64,000 nt of DNA from Piromyces finnis (Eukaryota > Neocallimastigomycota > Neocallimastigomycetes > Neocallimastigales > Neocallimastigaceae): contig MCFH01000026.1 of NCBI GenBank assembly GCA_002104945.1, positions 372,001 to 436,000 on the forward strand, in the 5' to 3' direction. The translations under genes were made by a program, and so were the position numbers. This document shows positions 24,313 to 36,063 of this stretch, piece by piece. A model generated the notes under the pieces. That model was not told where the DNA came from. It ran no database searches and saw only the letters and a list, made by a program, of their open reading frames with translations. The stretch's first letter is position 1. Each line of letters opens with the position of its first letter.

Positions 24313-25557
24313 ATGAAGTCATCTATATTAATAAAATTATTTAGCTTTATTGCTGTTGCTGCTAGCATTTATGCTAGTCCAATTTCAAAAAAACATCATC
24401 ATAAAGAAAAGATTACTTTAGCTGTTGAGTAAATATTTATTTAAACTAAAACAAAAATATATATAATGTTATTTATTTTATTATAAAAAATAAATTTATA
24501 AAAAAGTTATTAAAATGTAAATTTATAAAAGAATATTTATATAGTTAATACTTTATTATATAATATCACTAATTATTCACATTATATTTAATATAAATAG
24601 TTCTGTTAACTTTTACCATGACTTAGATCTTGATGTCTATTATCAAAAGAGTAGTTTAAAGAAATTAAAAAAGAAACCAGTTGTTATCTACATTTATGGT
24701 GGTGGTTGGTGTTCAGGTAAATAACAAAATAAAAATTAAAAATATAAAGTATTATTATATTATTAAATTATTAAAAATAAAATAAAGTAAAAAAAAAAAA
24801 ATATTTAGAGATTATTAACAATTTATAAATAAAAATAAAAATGAATATGATTATAGGTAAAAAGGAAAATAACTATGAAATAGGTGAATTCCTTAGTGAA
24901 AGTGGATACATATCTGTTATACCAAATTACCATGTTCATCCAAATGCTACTAGTATTGATACTATGGTTGATGATATCCATCATGCTATTCATTGGACTT
25001 ACAAAAATATTCATAAATATGGTGGCGATAAAAAAAGAATGACTCTTTCTAGTCACTCTGCTGGTTCCCACTTATCTATTTTAACTTTAATCAAATCTTC
25101 TCTTGGTATGAAGAATCTTGGAAAACCATTAAAGAAATTACCAAACTTTAAGGATGTTTTATTATTAAATGGTTTATACGTTGTTGGTGATATCGAAAAA
25201 AGTATCGAACTTTTCAGTCAATATGGTATGATGAATTATGTTGAAACTTTCAAAGATTTATTCCTTAATAAAACTGATTATAATCCACAAGATATTCTTG
25301 CTGAAAGAAAAACCAAGTCTATTAAATCTCTTGGTACCGAACATATTACTTTCTTAGAATGTACCGAAGATACAAATGTTAAACCTGGTTCAGCTGATCC
25401 AATGATTAAACAAGTTAAACGTACTGTTAAGAAAATTTCTACAGGTTATTATCTTGCTGAAGGTGATCACGATACTATTAATCATGGTATTAGAGATGGC
25501 AAGGAAGAAGCCAAAAAGATCTTTATTAATTTAATTAAAAAGTACAATAAACTTTAA
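24313..25557 (+). CDS. Secreted alpha/beta-hydrolase, paralogue B
   Basis: Exons 24313-24428, 24601-24716 and 24857-25557, giving 310 residues, one fewer than A because exon 2 lacks a codon. The signal peptide KSSILIKLFSFIAVAAS is followed by SKKHHHKEK. The oxyanion motif is YGGGW, and the acid/base region is ECTEDTNVKPGSADP...EGDHDTINHG. The nucleophile elbow is unusual: SSHSAGSH, so the first Gly of G-x-S-x-G is Ser. That position is tightly packed against the nucleophile turn, and Ser is tolerated in some families, so activity may differ from A and C but need not be lost. Intron 2, the 5' leader and exon 1 are almost identical to paralogue D. Confidence 0.87.
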
Positions 25558-27731
25558 AAAAAAAGAATATAAAAAATAGTAATTAAAGTAAAACAATAGA
25601 TATTAAATTATTCCTATTACAAATTAAAAAAGAAAAAAATAATAATAAATAAATAAATAAAAAAATAAATAGAAGAAAAGTAATATATAAGTTAGTTACT
25701 TAAATTATATAATACAAAATAGAAAAAAATATAAATATTTATAAAAAAAATTTTATAATTATTAAAAAAAAACCTTTAGTATATACATTATTAATACTTT
25801 GATTTTTTATTTAAAAAATCAATTTCGGTAAATTTAATATATAAATTAATAAACTATTTATCAAAACTTTTTTAAAAAAAATAATCAATTTTTTATTTTT
25901 TTGTTCATCATCCTTATTTATTTTTTTTTCCTCCTCACTTATTCAATAAATGGAATAACAAAAATCTGAGGTTTGGTTATACCGTATATTAATAATATTT
26001 TCTATTCATTTTTTTCTACTTTATCTATTTGACACAACATACATTTTTGTTATTCATATAAAAATAAAATCCAATACAGTAACAATAGCCGTTGAGAAAT
26101 AATAAAATTTTAATTGTTAAAAAAATAAATAACTATTAAAATTTTAAATTATAGTACTATAATCAAGTTTATGTTTAGCTATTTAAAAATGCTTTTTATT
26201 TTTATAACTCAGAGTACCTTTTATTTATATTATTATTGTTGTTGTTGTTATTATTATTATAAAAAATAATAGTACACCTATTATCAAATTATCAAGTATT
26301 ATTATCAAGTATGGTTACTAAAATAATTTGCCTTTTTTCATTTCTACAAAGTTACACAAAATATAATTTTCCATTTAAACTTTATTTATTAATAAAATAA
26401 AAAAATCAACATTAAGTTACACAAATTCATGGAAGTGTTTGTGTAACAACTGAAAAAGTTACATATAAAAGGATTTCTTCTTTTTTCTTTGATAAAGCTA
26501 GGAAGAATTATAAAAATTATATTATATCCTTTTGTAGATTTATTACTATTATTCAAAGTTTTATTACAATAGCATTATAAAAGTATTTATTATCACTAAT
26601 ACCAGTAATATCTGACAAAAGTTTTCCACAATGTTTAGCTTTAAAGGAATAATGATAATATTATCAATCATAAATTTGTTATTTATAATTATACCATATT
26701 ATTAAATAAAGGCAAAAGAATAGGAAACTATTATTCATCAAAAAGTAAATTTAATTCGTAAGTTATGTTAAATGAATTAGAAATAAAATAAAGGAAATAA
26801 AATGAATAATAGTTCAATGGACTATGAAATAATAATAAAAAAAATATGCTTTTCAGTAATATTATTATAATACTTCATTTCCTATTTATATTGGCATATT
26901 AATATTTATTTAAAAAAAATAGTAAAAAGTTCTTTAATTCAGTAACATCATTACTATTAATTAGTTGATTGTTTTTTATTAAACATTTTGAAAAATTATC
27001 AAGACTATAATTTTTAGTCATATAAATTATTTTTTATTATACTTTTTTAAAATAATAAATTTAAAAAAACTAATTTTTAATTGAAAAATAACTTTTTTTT
27101 ATTGTATAACTTTTAACCAAACCTTTAATGAAAAGCTTAAGGCATCATCCTTTTTTAAACTTGTAAATAAAAAAAAAATTATAATTCTAGATTAATTATA
27201 TTATAATTATGTATAATAAGATTAATGTATGAATGAACTACAACTACTTAATGTAATACATTTTTTTAGTCTAAAATTGGCAGAACTATTTTAATAATAT
27301 TTAAAGTTTTTAAGATAGGGGTATTCTTTAAACTAGTTTTAAATGTAATATATTGTGGCGTATTAAATAAAAAATTATAGAATATAAATTATAATATTAA
27401 ATATATTAGAAAAAATACATGATAAATTTCTTTTTATATTAATGTATGGCGTTATTCCATATTTATTAAATATTAATATATCCAATATAAGTTTGTAGAA
27501 TAATGTAGTAAATTATAAATTTTTTTTTTTTGGTTGGTAATAAAAGAAATTAATTTAAAATTTCATATTAATATAATATGTGTAACAATAAAATATATGG
27601 ATTATCTTATTAATGTCATAAACCTTATTTATTAATATTCTAATTATGAGAAGAAATAAAAAAATAAAAATATAAAAAAGAAGAAAAATATCTATAATTT
27701 ACAAAAATAAAAAAAAATTTAAAAAAAAAAG
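25558..27731. other. Intergenic B-C
   Basis: 2.2 kb AT-rich. It holds the second TIR-bounded element (26351-26447) and weak similarity to the 19.6-19.9 kb structures. On the minus strand near 26563-26660 a protein-like stretch (FKAKHCGKLLSDITGISDN) suggests a small gene remnant. A (TTG/TTA)n run lies near 26230-26260. No intact gene. Confidence 0.5.
26351..26447. mobile_element. 97-bp TIR-bounded MITE-like element, copy 2
   Basis: Same structure as 19925-20019: GTTACACAAA at the start, an internal GTTACAC at 26416, and TTTGTGTAAC at the end, so the 3' third folds as a hairpin. Similarity continues on the right (AACTGAAAAAGTTACAT). It lies ~1.3 kb upstream of hydrolase C; the related copy lies ~0.75 kb upstream of hydrolase A. 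Confidence 0.5.
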
Positions 27732-28857
27732 ATGAAGTCATCTTTATTAATTAAATTATTTAGCTTTATTGCTGTTGTTGCCAGCATTTATGCTAGCCCA
27801 ATTTCAAAAAAACATCATAAAGAAAACAAGATTACTTTAGCTGTTGAGTAAATATTAAATATACATGCAAAAAAAAAAATATATATAAATTTAATACTTC
27901 ATCATTGAATAATATTGCTTATTGTTCATATTATATATTTAATTTAAATAGTTCTAATGTAAATTACTACAAGGATGTAGATCTTGATGTTTATTATCAA
28001 AAGAGTAGTTTAAAAAAATTAGAAAAGAAACCAGTTGTTATCTACATTTACGGTGGTGCTTGGTGTTCAGGTATGTAATAAAATAAATAAAATAAAAAAA
28101 AAAGAATTCAAGTAGGTATTAAGAATTTATATAAATAAAAATGAATATAATAATAGGTAATAAGGAAAAGAACGCTTACATGGGTGAATTCCTTAATGAA
28201 AATGGATATGTTTCTGTTGTACCAAATTACCATGTTTTCCCAAATGCTACTAATATTGAAACTATGGTTGATGAAGTTTATCATGCTATTCAATGGACTA
28301 ACAAAAATATTCACAAGTATGGTGGTGATAAAAAAAGAATGACTATTGTTGGTCACTCTGCTGGTTCTCATTTAATTGCTTTAACTTTAGTCAAATCTTC
28401 TCTTGGTATGAAGAATCTTGGAAAACCATTAAAGAAATTACCAACCTTTAAGGATGTTTTATTATTAAATGGTCCATATGTCGTTGGAAATATTGAAGAA
28501 TCTATCGAAATCTACTCTAAATATGGTATGATTGAATATGCTGAAGCTTTCAAGGGTTTATTCCTTAATAAAACCGGCTACAATCCACAAGATATTCTTG
28601 CTGAAAGAAAGAAGAAGTCCATTAAATCTCTTGGTACCGAACACATTACTTTCTTAGAATGTACCGAAGACATGACTGTTCCACTTGGTTCAGCTGATCC
28701 AATGATTGAACAAGTTAAACGTACTGTTAAAAACATTTCCATAAAACATGTTGTTACTGAAGGTGAACATAGTGCTGTTAATCATGGTATTAGAGATGGT
28801 GATGAAGAAGCTAAAAAGATTTTCATTAATTTAGTTAAAAAATACAATAAACTTTAA
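27732..28857 (+). CDS. Secreted alpha/beta-hydrolase, paralogue C
   Basis: Exons 27732-27847, 27952-28070 and 28157-28857, giving 311 residues. Signal peptide KSSLLIKLFSFIAVVAS, then SPISKKHHKENK. Oxyanion loop YGGAW, nucleophile elbow GHSAGS (Ser145), acid in ECTEDMTVPLGSADP, base in EGEHSAVNHG. It is the closest relative of A: exon 3 is nearly identical from LGMKNLGKPLKK to the end, and intron 2 is almost the same sequence (GTATGTAATAAAATAAATAA). Distinct residues include NIEESIEIYSKYG in the cap region, so the pair may have slightly different substrates. Intact, same strand as the other three. Confidence 0.88.
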
Positions 28858-30186
28858 TTCAAAAAATAAAGTGAGAAAACTATTAAAAAAAAAAATAGAA
28901 AAAATATAAAATTAAAAGTTAAAATAGAAATTAAATTATTTATATTACAAATTTAAAAAAAAAAAAAAAATAGAAACAAAAACAAAATAAAAAAAGTAAT
29001 ATATAAAATAGTTACTTTAAATAAGAATAGAAAAATGTATATAAATATTTATTATTTAAAAAAATAAAGTTAATAAAAAAAAAACTTTTAGTGTAAAATT
29101 TATTCTTTAGTATGTGTCAATAAATTTAAGTTTAGTTGAAAATAATGTTTTTTTTTTTTTTAAATTAAAAATAACTATTTATTTTAATTACTTTTAAACA
29201 ATATACTATTGATCATGGTATATTCTGAAAGGGTCTATTCAATAAATATTATACTGGGAAAGTAGAATAAAAATAAAGCCAAGCATTGGATCAATATGCT
29301 ATCTATGAATTTTAATTAATGAATGTAAAAAAATTCAAATAATTTCCTGGTATATCAATAATAACCTATTAAACTATTACAAATTTAAAAAAAAAAAAAA
29401 AAAAAACTTTTAATATTAAAGAAAGGGAAGATACTTTGTCCACCTTTTTCTTAAAGTTTTTAATTATTTGGTGTCTGTAATGTGTAATGTTGATCATATA
29501 TAAAGTTTTAATTAAAAAAGAAATTTGCAATAATTGACCATGTTTAATTATGAAAAAATGTTACCTATATATTTATATTTATATCATTGTAACCATATAA
29601 ATTTATATGGTAAATGGTATTAGATGTTATTATTAAAATAGTTAAAATTATTAACATGAAAAATATTGATTAATGACATAAATAATAAATATGTTATCAT
29701 CACTTAAACTGTTAGATTTAGGTTTGTAACTATACGTAACATTATTTATAATATAATTAAATCTAATGTCAATTACAAACAAATATAAACAAACAATTGT
29801 ATAGAATAATTATAGAATGATATTAAACTTTATATTTTATTTTATTATTCATGACATTATATTGTTTCTAATTATAGCTGAAAATTTCTTTTTTTTTTTT
29901 TATCACTAAAGACTTGTTTTGAATATTCAATCCATTCATTCAATCATTCATTTACTCATTTTTTCAAAAAAAAAAAAAAAAAAAAAAGGTTATAAATTAA
30001 AATTAAAAATAAAACATTTATAGTAAATTTTAAATATTAAGTTTATTTATTATTAAAGTAATACGTCCGTCATTATTTCCTTTTTCATTAAATAAATCTA
30101 ATATTCTTTATTTTTTAAAATTAATATTTTATTTATTATAAAAATTATCCGTCTTCAAATTTACCATTTTCTTTTTTAAAAATATT
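28858..30186. other. Intergenic, no gene seen
   Basis: AT-rich spacer downstream of hydrolase C with poly-A/T tracts. No open frame of ordinary composition and no clear repeat family. Confidence 0.6.
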
Positions 30187-31870
30187 AATGTTTAAAAATG
30201 GAATGTGGCTTTTTGCAATTATAAAAGACGTATCATTTCTGTTAAAGATCCAAAAGCTAATTTAAGAATTCTTGGCTTTAATATCCTTATGATCGACTCT
30301 AACAGAAATTATAAATGCAGACTGCTGGTAGGAATATCCCCTTGTAACTTTAAAAATTTACTTAATTTATTAAATATTATGTATATTAATAAAAAAATAA
30401 AAAATATCATTAACAATTTATTTTTATGAATAATTCATTATTTTAGAAAAAAGTATATAAAGCCGAATTGTTTCCTCTTTTCTTTTTTTTTTTTACTTTT
30501 CATCATCAACAACTGTTTTAATTATATTCTTTATAATAATTAATAAATAATTAAATTATTATAACTATTTAAATTGGCAAATAATATTTAAAATTCTCCT
30601 TAAATATTTTATTTCTTTATTAGTAACAAAAAAAAAAAACGGACTCCACAAATACTGCTCTTATTGTAAATGAATTAAGATTATTTTACAAATTCATTAA
30701 TTTATTAAATGAAGTCGAAATTAACTATTCTATAAAATGCTTCATAGATGTGAACTTGTTCAGAAACCATAAATCTCAATTAAAAAACAAAAATAAATTG
30801 ATGAAAATGGAAAAAAAGCTGCATCTGTCCAAAGGATATTCCTAACGAAAACAAATTCTTGAAATACATTCCTTTCAAAATGTATAATAAAACTGATGAA
30901 GTAAAATATTGTTGAACTTATTATTGAAGATCTTTTTAATGAAATATTAAATCATTTTAATCAATCAATCAAAAAAAAGTTTATCTATTAAAATGTAACT
31001 TTTCAACAAAAAGTGATAAAACATTATATGAAATTGCTCAAAAAGTAAAGAAAATGCTTGATGAAAAATTTAATAACTCTATTGAGATTATTGAATTAGA
31101 TCCATTTGAAAACAATACAGTAAAAGTAAGGATTCCTTTCTGTGACCAATCTAAAAGTAATTTCTATATATAAATTAATTATAAATATTAGTCATCCTTT
31201 TTCAGATATAAGCAAACGAAAGATAACCATTCAAGAATTGATAAATTTATATATTTACATAACGAAGGAAAAAGTAATGAAATCCTCTACTATTTGGATT
31301 CTTATTTTGAATACGATAATAGTCAAAATTTAATATCACATTCTACAATTTTCATATTAATAATTTTGCGTCATCAACACCATCTTCACCAAATTATGAT
31401 TTTCTTAATTTAAATTGTTCAATTGAAAACTCTTTTTTGAATTTTATAACATCTCCACTATCACCAAAAAATAATGTTAATTAAAATGATTTATTATTAT
31501 CACTATCATCATTATCATTATTACAACAGAATATTAATTTTTATTCAAATAAGATATCTCTACCAAATTATAATTTATCTCAAAATTATCTTCCACAATC
31601 AACATCAACAATATCATTAAATGATCCAAGTTTATTACCACAAAATTTTATAATTTAGTACAATCATCATTATATATATCAAATAATATATAGAATCATT
31701 TAATTAATCAAATGCCTTTACAAATTAATCGAAATAATATTCAATTTCTTCAAAATAATTATTCAGATAATTCAATTATATAAAATAATGAACATCAATT
31801 GAATAATAATATCGATAATCTACTTTCTACTAATATACCAATGCTTAATGTTCATAATAATACATCATGA
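30187..31870 (+). pseudogene. Decayed gene with low-complexity C-terminus, family unknown
   Basis: Protein-like sequence of ordinary composition runs for ~1.7 kb on + but switches frame several times and is cut by stops. Pieces in order: CNYKRRIISVKDPKANLRI and DSNRNYKCRLL (30215-30330); KTDSTNTALIVNELRLFYKF and MKMEKKLHLSKGYS (30640-30845); KYIPFKMYNKTDEVKYC; KTLYEIAQKVKKMLDEKFNN (31020-31085); NEGKSNEILYYLDSYFEYD (31265-31315); then Ser/Asn/Pro-rich pieces (SPNYDFLNLNCSIENSF, NLSQNYLPQSTSTISLNDP) to about 31870. A compact N-terminal part followed by a long Ser/Asn/Gln-rich tail recalls a transcription factor, but I cannot name the family. At least four interruptions are visible, too many to explain by introns alone. 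Confidence 0.5.
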
Positions 31871-32733
31871 AATTCAAAATTTTAAGGATTATTCAAAATT
31901 TTTTATTTATAAGGATAGTAAATATATAAGTCTATAAAGTAATAATTTTATTTAATTTAATTTTTGAATGTATAATGAATTTAAGTTTATATTTTCTTAT
32001 ATTAATAATATAAAAAATAAAAATATAACAATCTAATTTTCTAATATTAAAAGAAAATTGGTAAAGCATAAATTACAGTATTTACAAATATTACAATCAA
32101 CCCTAAACATTATGGAGAATAATATATTATAATTAGATGACTACATTAATTATTATAAAACGTAATTTATAATTTATTCAAATTTAAAATTAAAGTTTTA
32201 CTTTCATTAAAAGTAAAGTAATCAATTTTAATTAATAATAGAACTAATTACTATATTATTAAAAAATAATTAATAATGCAAAAAAACATCACTTTTTCTT
32301 TATATTATGACTAATAATTTTAATTATTTAAATTCATCTTTTATAATGTATCCAATATAAAATAATTTAAATAAATTAATATTTGAAAAAAATGAAAATA
32401 TTTATATCTAACATTTTGTGTTTCTTTATAAATATTTATATTTAAGTAAAACCTTTTATTTATTGATATAATTTTTTTATTTCTACCTAAATATTACTAA
32501 ATATTTTTAAAATAGGAAAAAATATTGACTTTAATATTTTTATGATTTAGGTTTATAGGTAAAACTATAAAATACATTTTAAAAAAAAATATTAAATAAT
32601 AAAAATACTTTAATTTAAAAAAAAAAAAAAAAAAAAACAAGTTAAAAGGAAAGTTGAAACTAATTGTTTTTAGAATACTTAAATATTAAAAGGAATTATA
32701 GACAACCAGTTAAATTTTATAAAATATTTTCAT

Positions 32734-32764
<31 letters not shown>

Positions 32765-32765
32765 G

Positions 32766-32798
<33 letters not shown>

Positions 32799-32799
32799 G

Positions 32800-32879
<80 letters not shown>

Positions 32880-34292
32880 TTATTATTATTATATTATATC
32901 ATTAAATATTTCAAAATATTAATATCAAAGCATAAAACATAATTAAAAACTAAATATCTTCCTTATCACTAATTTTAATTATTAAAATAAAATTAAAAGC
33001 AAATATAATCATATATTCTATAAAAATCAAACAAATCTCTCTCTTCTGTTCCATAGATAGAGTGTTTTAAGTTTTATCTTACTAAACAATTATTATCTAG
33101 ATTTTATGAAGCTAATTTTCAATAGGTTTAATAAACATCTAAAGTAATAAAGAGGGTCGACATCATGCAGATATGGCAAAGGAAAATTTTTAATATTATA
33201 TACATATGGTCTAATATTAATTTTTTAAACTAAGTTTAAGTATCATTAAATTATTCATTTAATATTATTTGTATATAATTTACAAAGAGCATATAATTAT
33301 ATACATGTAATAAAAATAAATTTATATATCTTTTCCTTTTCGTAATTATAAACTACTTGTTTTTTTGTTTGTTTGTTATAAATTAAATATTTATAGTGAA
33401 ATTAATGTTTAAAATATAATTTAAAAACAATATAAAAAGAAATTATTTACATAATTCTATGTTCTAATGAAAGTTTATTATATCAACCGATCAAATTATT
33501 TACGCCTCATTTAATTTTAATCACGTTATTTCATGATTATTTTTTAATTTATTTTATGTATTTATTAGTTATAAATAAATTATATTTACAATAAATAAAG
33601 ATTATTTATTGATGCTATAGATTATTCTTTTCTTCTAAAAAAACGGATTGTTTTTTATTTAAAAAACTAGGAGTTATATATATTAATATAACAGATTATT
33701 CTTTTTTTCTAAATTTTAAGAAAATTTTTTTATTTATTAAAATATTTAATAATATATAATAATATATAATAATTATTATTTCTCTTTTTTATATTTGAAA
33801 AGATCTGTTTTATTATTCAATATAATTTTCAACTTTTTAAAAATGAAATATATTTAAATTTTTTTTTAGAAAAAAGTAATAATAATAATAATAATAATAA
33901 TACTACTAATAATAATAATATTGAATAATATTGAATTATGCTACATGTAATTGGTAGAGTTAATTTTTTAATCCTTATTTATAATGCAAAATGTTAAGTG
34001 GTTTCATTTAATATACAAAATAACCTTCTTTCTATATGTAATAAAATGTGGCTTAATGCATATAGTAGGATGAAATTATTGATAAATGAATTTAATTTAT
34101 TTTTTTATTTTAAACTAAAAAATTAATTTAAAATTTTATATTAAAATATATTGTTATATTGTACAATATTAAATATTGGGATTAACTTCTTAAACTTTAT
34201 TTATTAATATTTTAAATATTAAATAAAAAGATAGAATATAAAAAGAAGAAAATATTTCTATCTTTTTTTGAATTAAAAAAAAAAAAAAAAAG
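31871..34292. other. Intergenic upstream of hydrolase D
   Basis: 2.4 kb, very AT-rich, with a large AAT array (32731-32893). From ~33490 the sequence is related to the region upstream of hydrolase B, and the last ~100 bases before the D start are almost identical to B (for example AAAGATAGAATATAAAAAG). Confidence 0.6.
32731..32893. repeat. (AAT)n array ending in an inverted (ATT)n
   Basis: Two (AAT)n blocks each end in AGTATAT, then a longer pure (AAT)n block is followed directly by TTTATTATTATT. The A-rich to T-rich switch can form a hairpin. Confidence 0.9.
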
Positions 34293-35539
34293 ATGAAGTC
34301 ATCTATATTAATAAAATTATTTAGCTTTATTGCAGTTGCTGCTAGCATTTATGCTAGTCCAATTTCAAAAAAACATCATCATAAAGAAAAGATTACTTTA
34401 GCTGTTGAGTAAATATTTATTTAAACTTATTAAACTAAAATAAAAAATAGATATAATATATCATTTACATAAAAAAAATAATTAATATTAAAATATACAC
34501 GCAAAATACATATATATTTAATATTTTATCGTTGTATTAAATTACTAATTATTCACATTATATTTAATATAAATAGTTCTAATGTTAACTTTTATCATGA
34601 CTTAGATCTTGATGTCTATTATCAAAAGAGTAATTTAAAAAAATTAGAAAAGAAACCAGTTGTTATCTACATTTATGGTGGTGGTTGGTGTACAGGTAAA
34701 TAATAAAATGAAAATTAAAAATATTATCAATTTATTATTGTATAATTAAATTGTTATAAATAAATATAAAATAAAATAAAAAAAAATATTCATAAATTAT
34801 TTATATAAATAAAAATGAAATATAATTATATAATTATAGGTAGTAAGGAAGGTAGCACCTATATGGGCGATTCCTTAGTGAAAATGGATATATTACTGTT
34901 ATACCAAATTACCATATTCATCCAAATGCTACTAATATTGATACTATGGTTGATGATGTTCACCATGCTATTCAATGGACTTACAAAAATATTCACAAGT
35001 ATGGTGGTGATAAAAAAAAAATGACTCTCTCTGGACACTCTGCTGGTTCTCACTTAGCTGCTTTAACTTTAGTTAAATCTTCTATTGGTATGAAGAATCT
35101 TGGAAAACCATTAAAGAAATTACCAACCTTTAAGGATGTTTTATTATTAAATGGTTTATACGTTGTTGGTGATATCGAAAAAGGTATCGAACTTTTCAGT
35201 TCAATTGGTATGATGAATTATGTTGAAGCTTTCAAAGATTTATTCCTTAATAAAACTAATTATAATCCACAAGATATTCTTGCTGAAAGAAAAAATAAGT
35301 CTATTAAGTCTTTCGGTACTATACACATTACTTTATTAGAATGTACTAAAGATACAGATGCTAAACCTGGTTCAGCTAAATTAATGATTGATCAAATTGA
35401 ACGTACTGTAAAGAAAATATCCACTAGTACTTATCTTTTTGACGGTAACCACAATGCTGTTAATCATGGTATTAGAGATGGTGATGAAGAAGCTAGAAAG
35501 GTTTATATGGAATTACTTACAAAGTATAATAAACCTTAA
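34293..35539 (+). pseudogene. Secreted alpha/beta-hydrolase, paralogue D, frameshifted
   Basis: Exons 34293-34408, 34577-34695 and 34840-35539 have intact splice sites. Exon 3 is 700 bases against 701 in A, B and C. The missing base lies just after 34870, where the sister genes read GGT-GAA-TTC and this copy has GGC-GA-TTC. The shifted frame ends in TGA at 35022-35024, before the nucleophile. Downstream, in the original frame, GHSAGSH, the acid and base regions and the stop are all preserved, so the break is recent, or is a sequencing or assembly error in AT-rich DNA. Exon 1 encodes the same peptide as B, and YGGGW and LNGLYVVGDIEK are shared with B. The base motif is DGNHNAVNHG. Confidence 0.85.
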
Positions 35540-36063
35540 ATGAAATAAATAAAAAAATTTTTTTTAAAAAATAGAAACTAAAATAGAAAAAAATAATAGA
35601 AATTAAATTATTTTAATTGCATATTTAAAAAAAAAATAGAATAAAATAAATATATATCTATGTAATAGATACTTAAATTATATAATACATAATAGAAAAA
35701 TATTTAAAGAAAAATAAAATTAATAATTAAAAAAAATATCTTTGAAGGTATCACTTGCTTCCTAATATATTTATTAATTCCTTAATAAAAAATATAGTGT
35801 AAAAAATTTTTTTAATTCATTATTAATATCAAATGCTTGTAAATTAACAAAGACCTTTTTTTAATTTTATTAAGAAACCAAAATTCAAAATAGGATAAAT
35901 TCCTACTTTATTTTACTCTCATTATAATATTTCATTAATATATTATATTTCATTTTTTGAAGAAAAAAAAAAAAAAAAACCTTTTTTTTTTTCAATTATT
36001 TTCTAATTTCTTTCTTATTTTATTATATAAATATAATAAAATATTAAAATAGTATCAATTTAT
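35540..36063. other. Convergent spacer
   Basis: AT-rich 3' regions of hydrolase D and the ankyrin gene. Nothing recognised. Confidence 0.7.
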
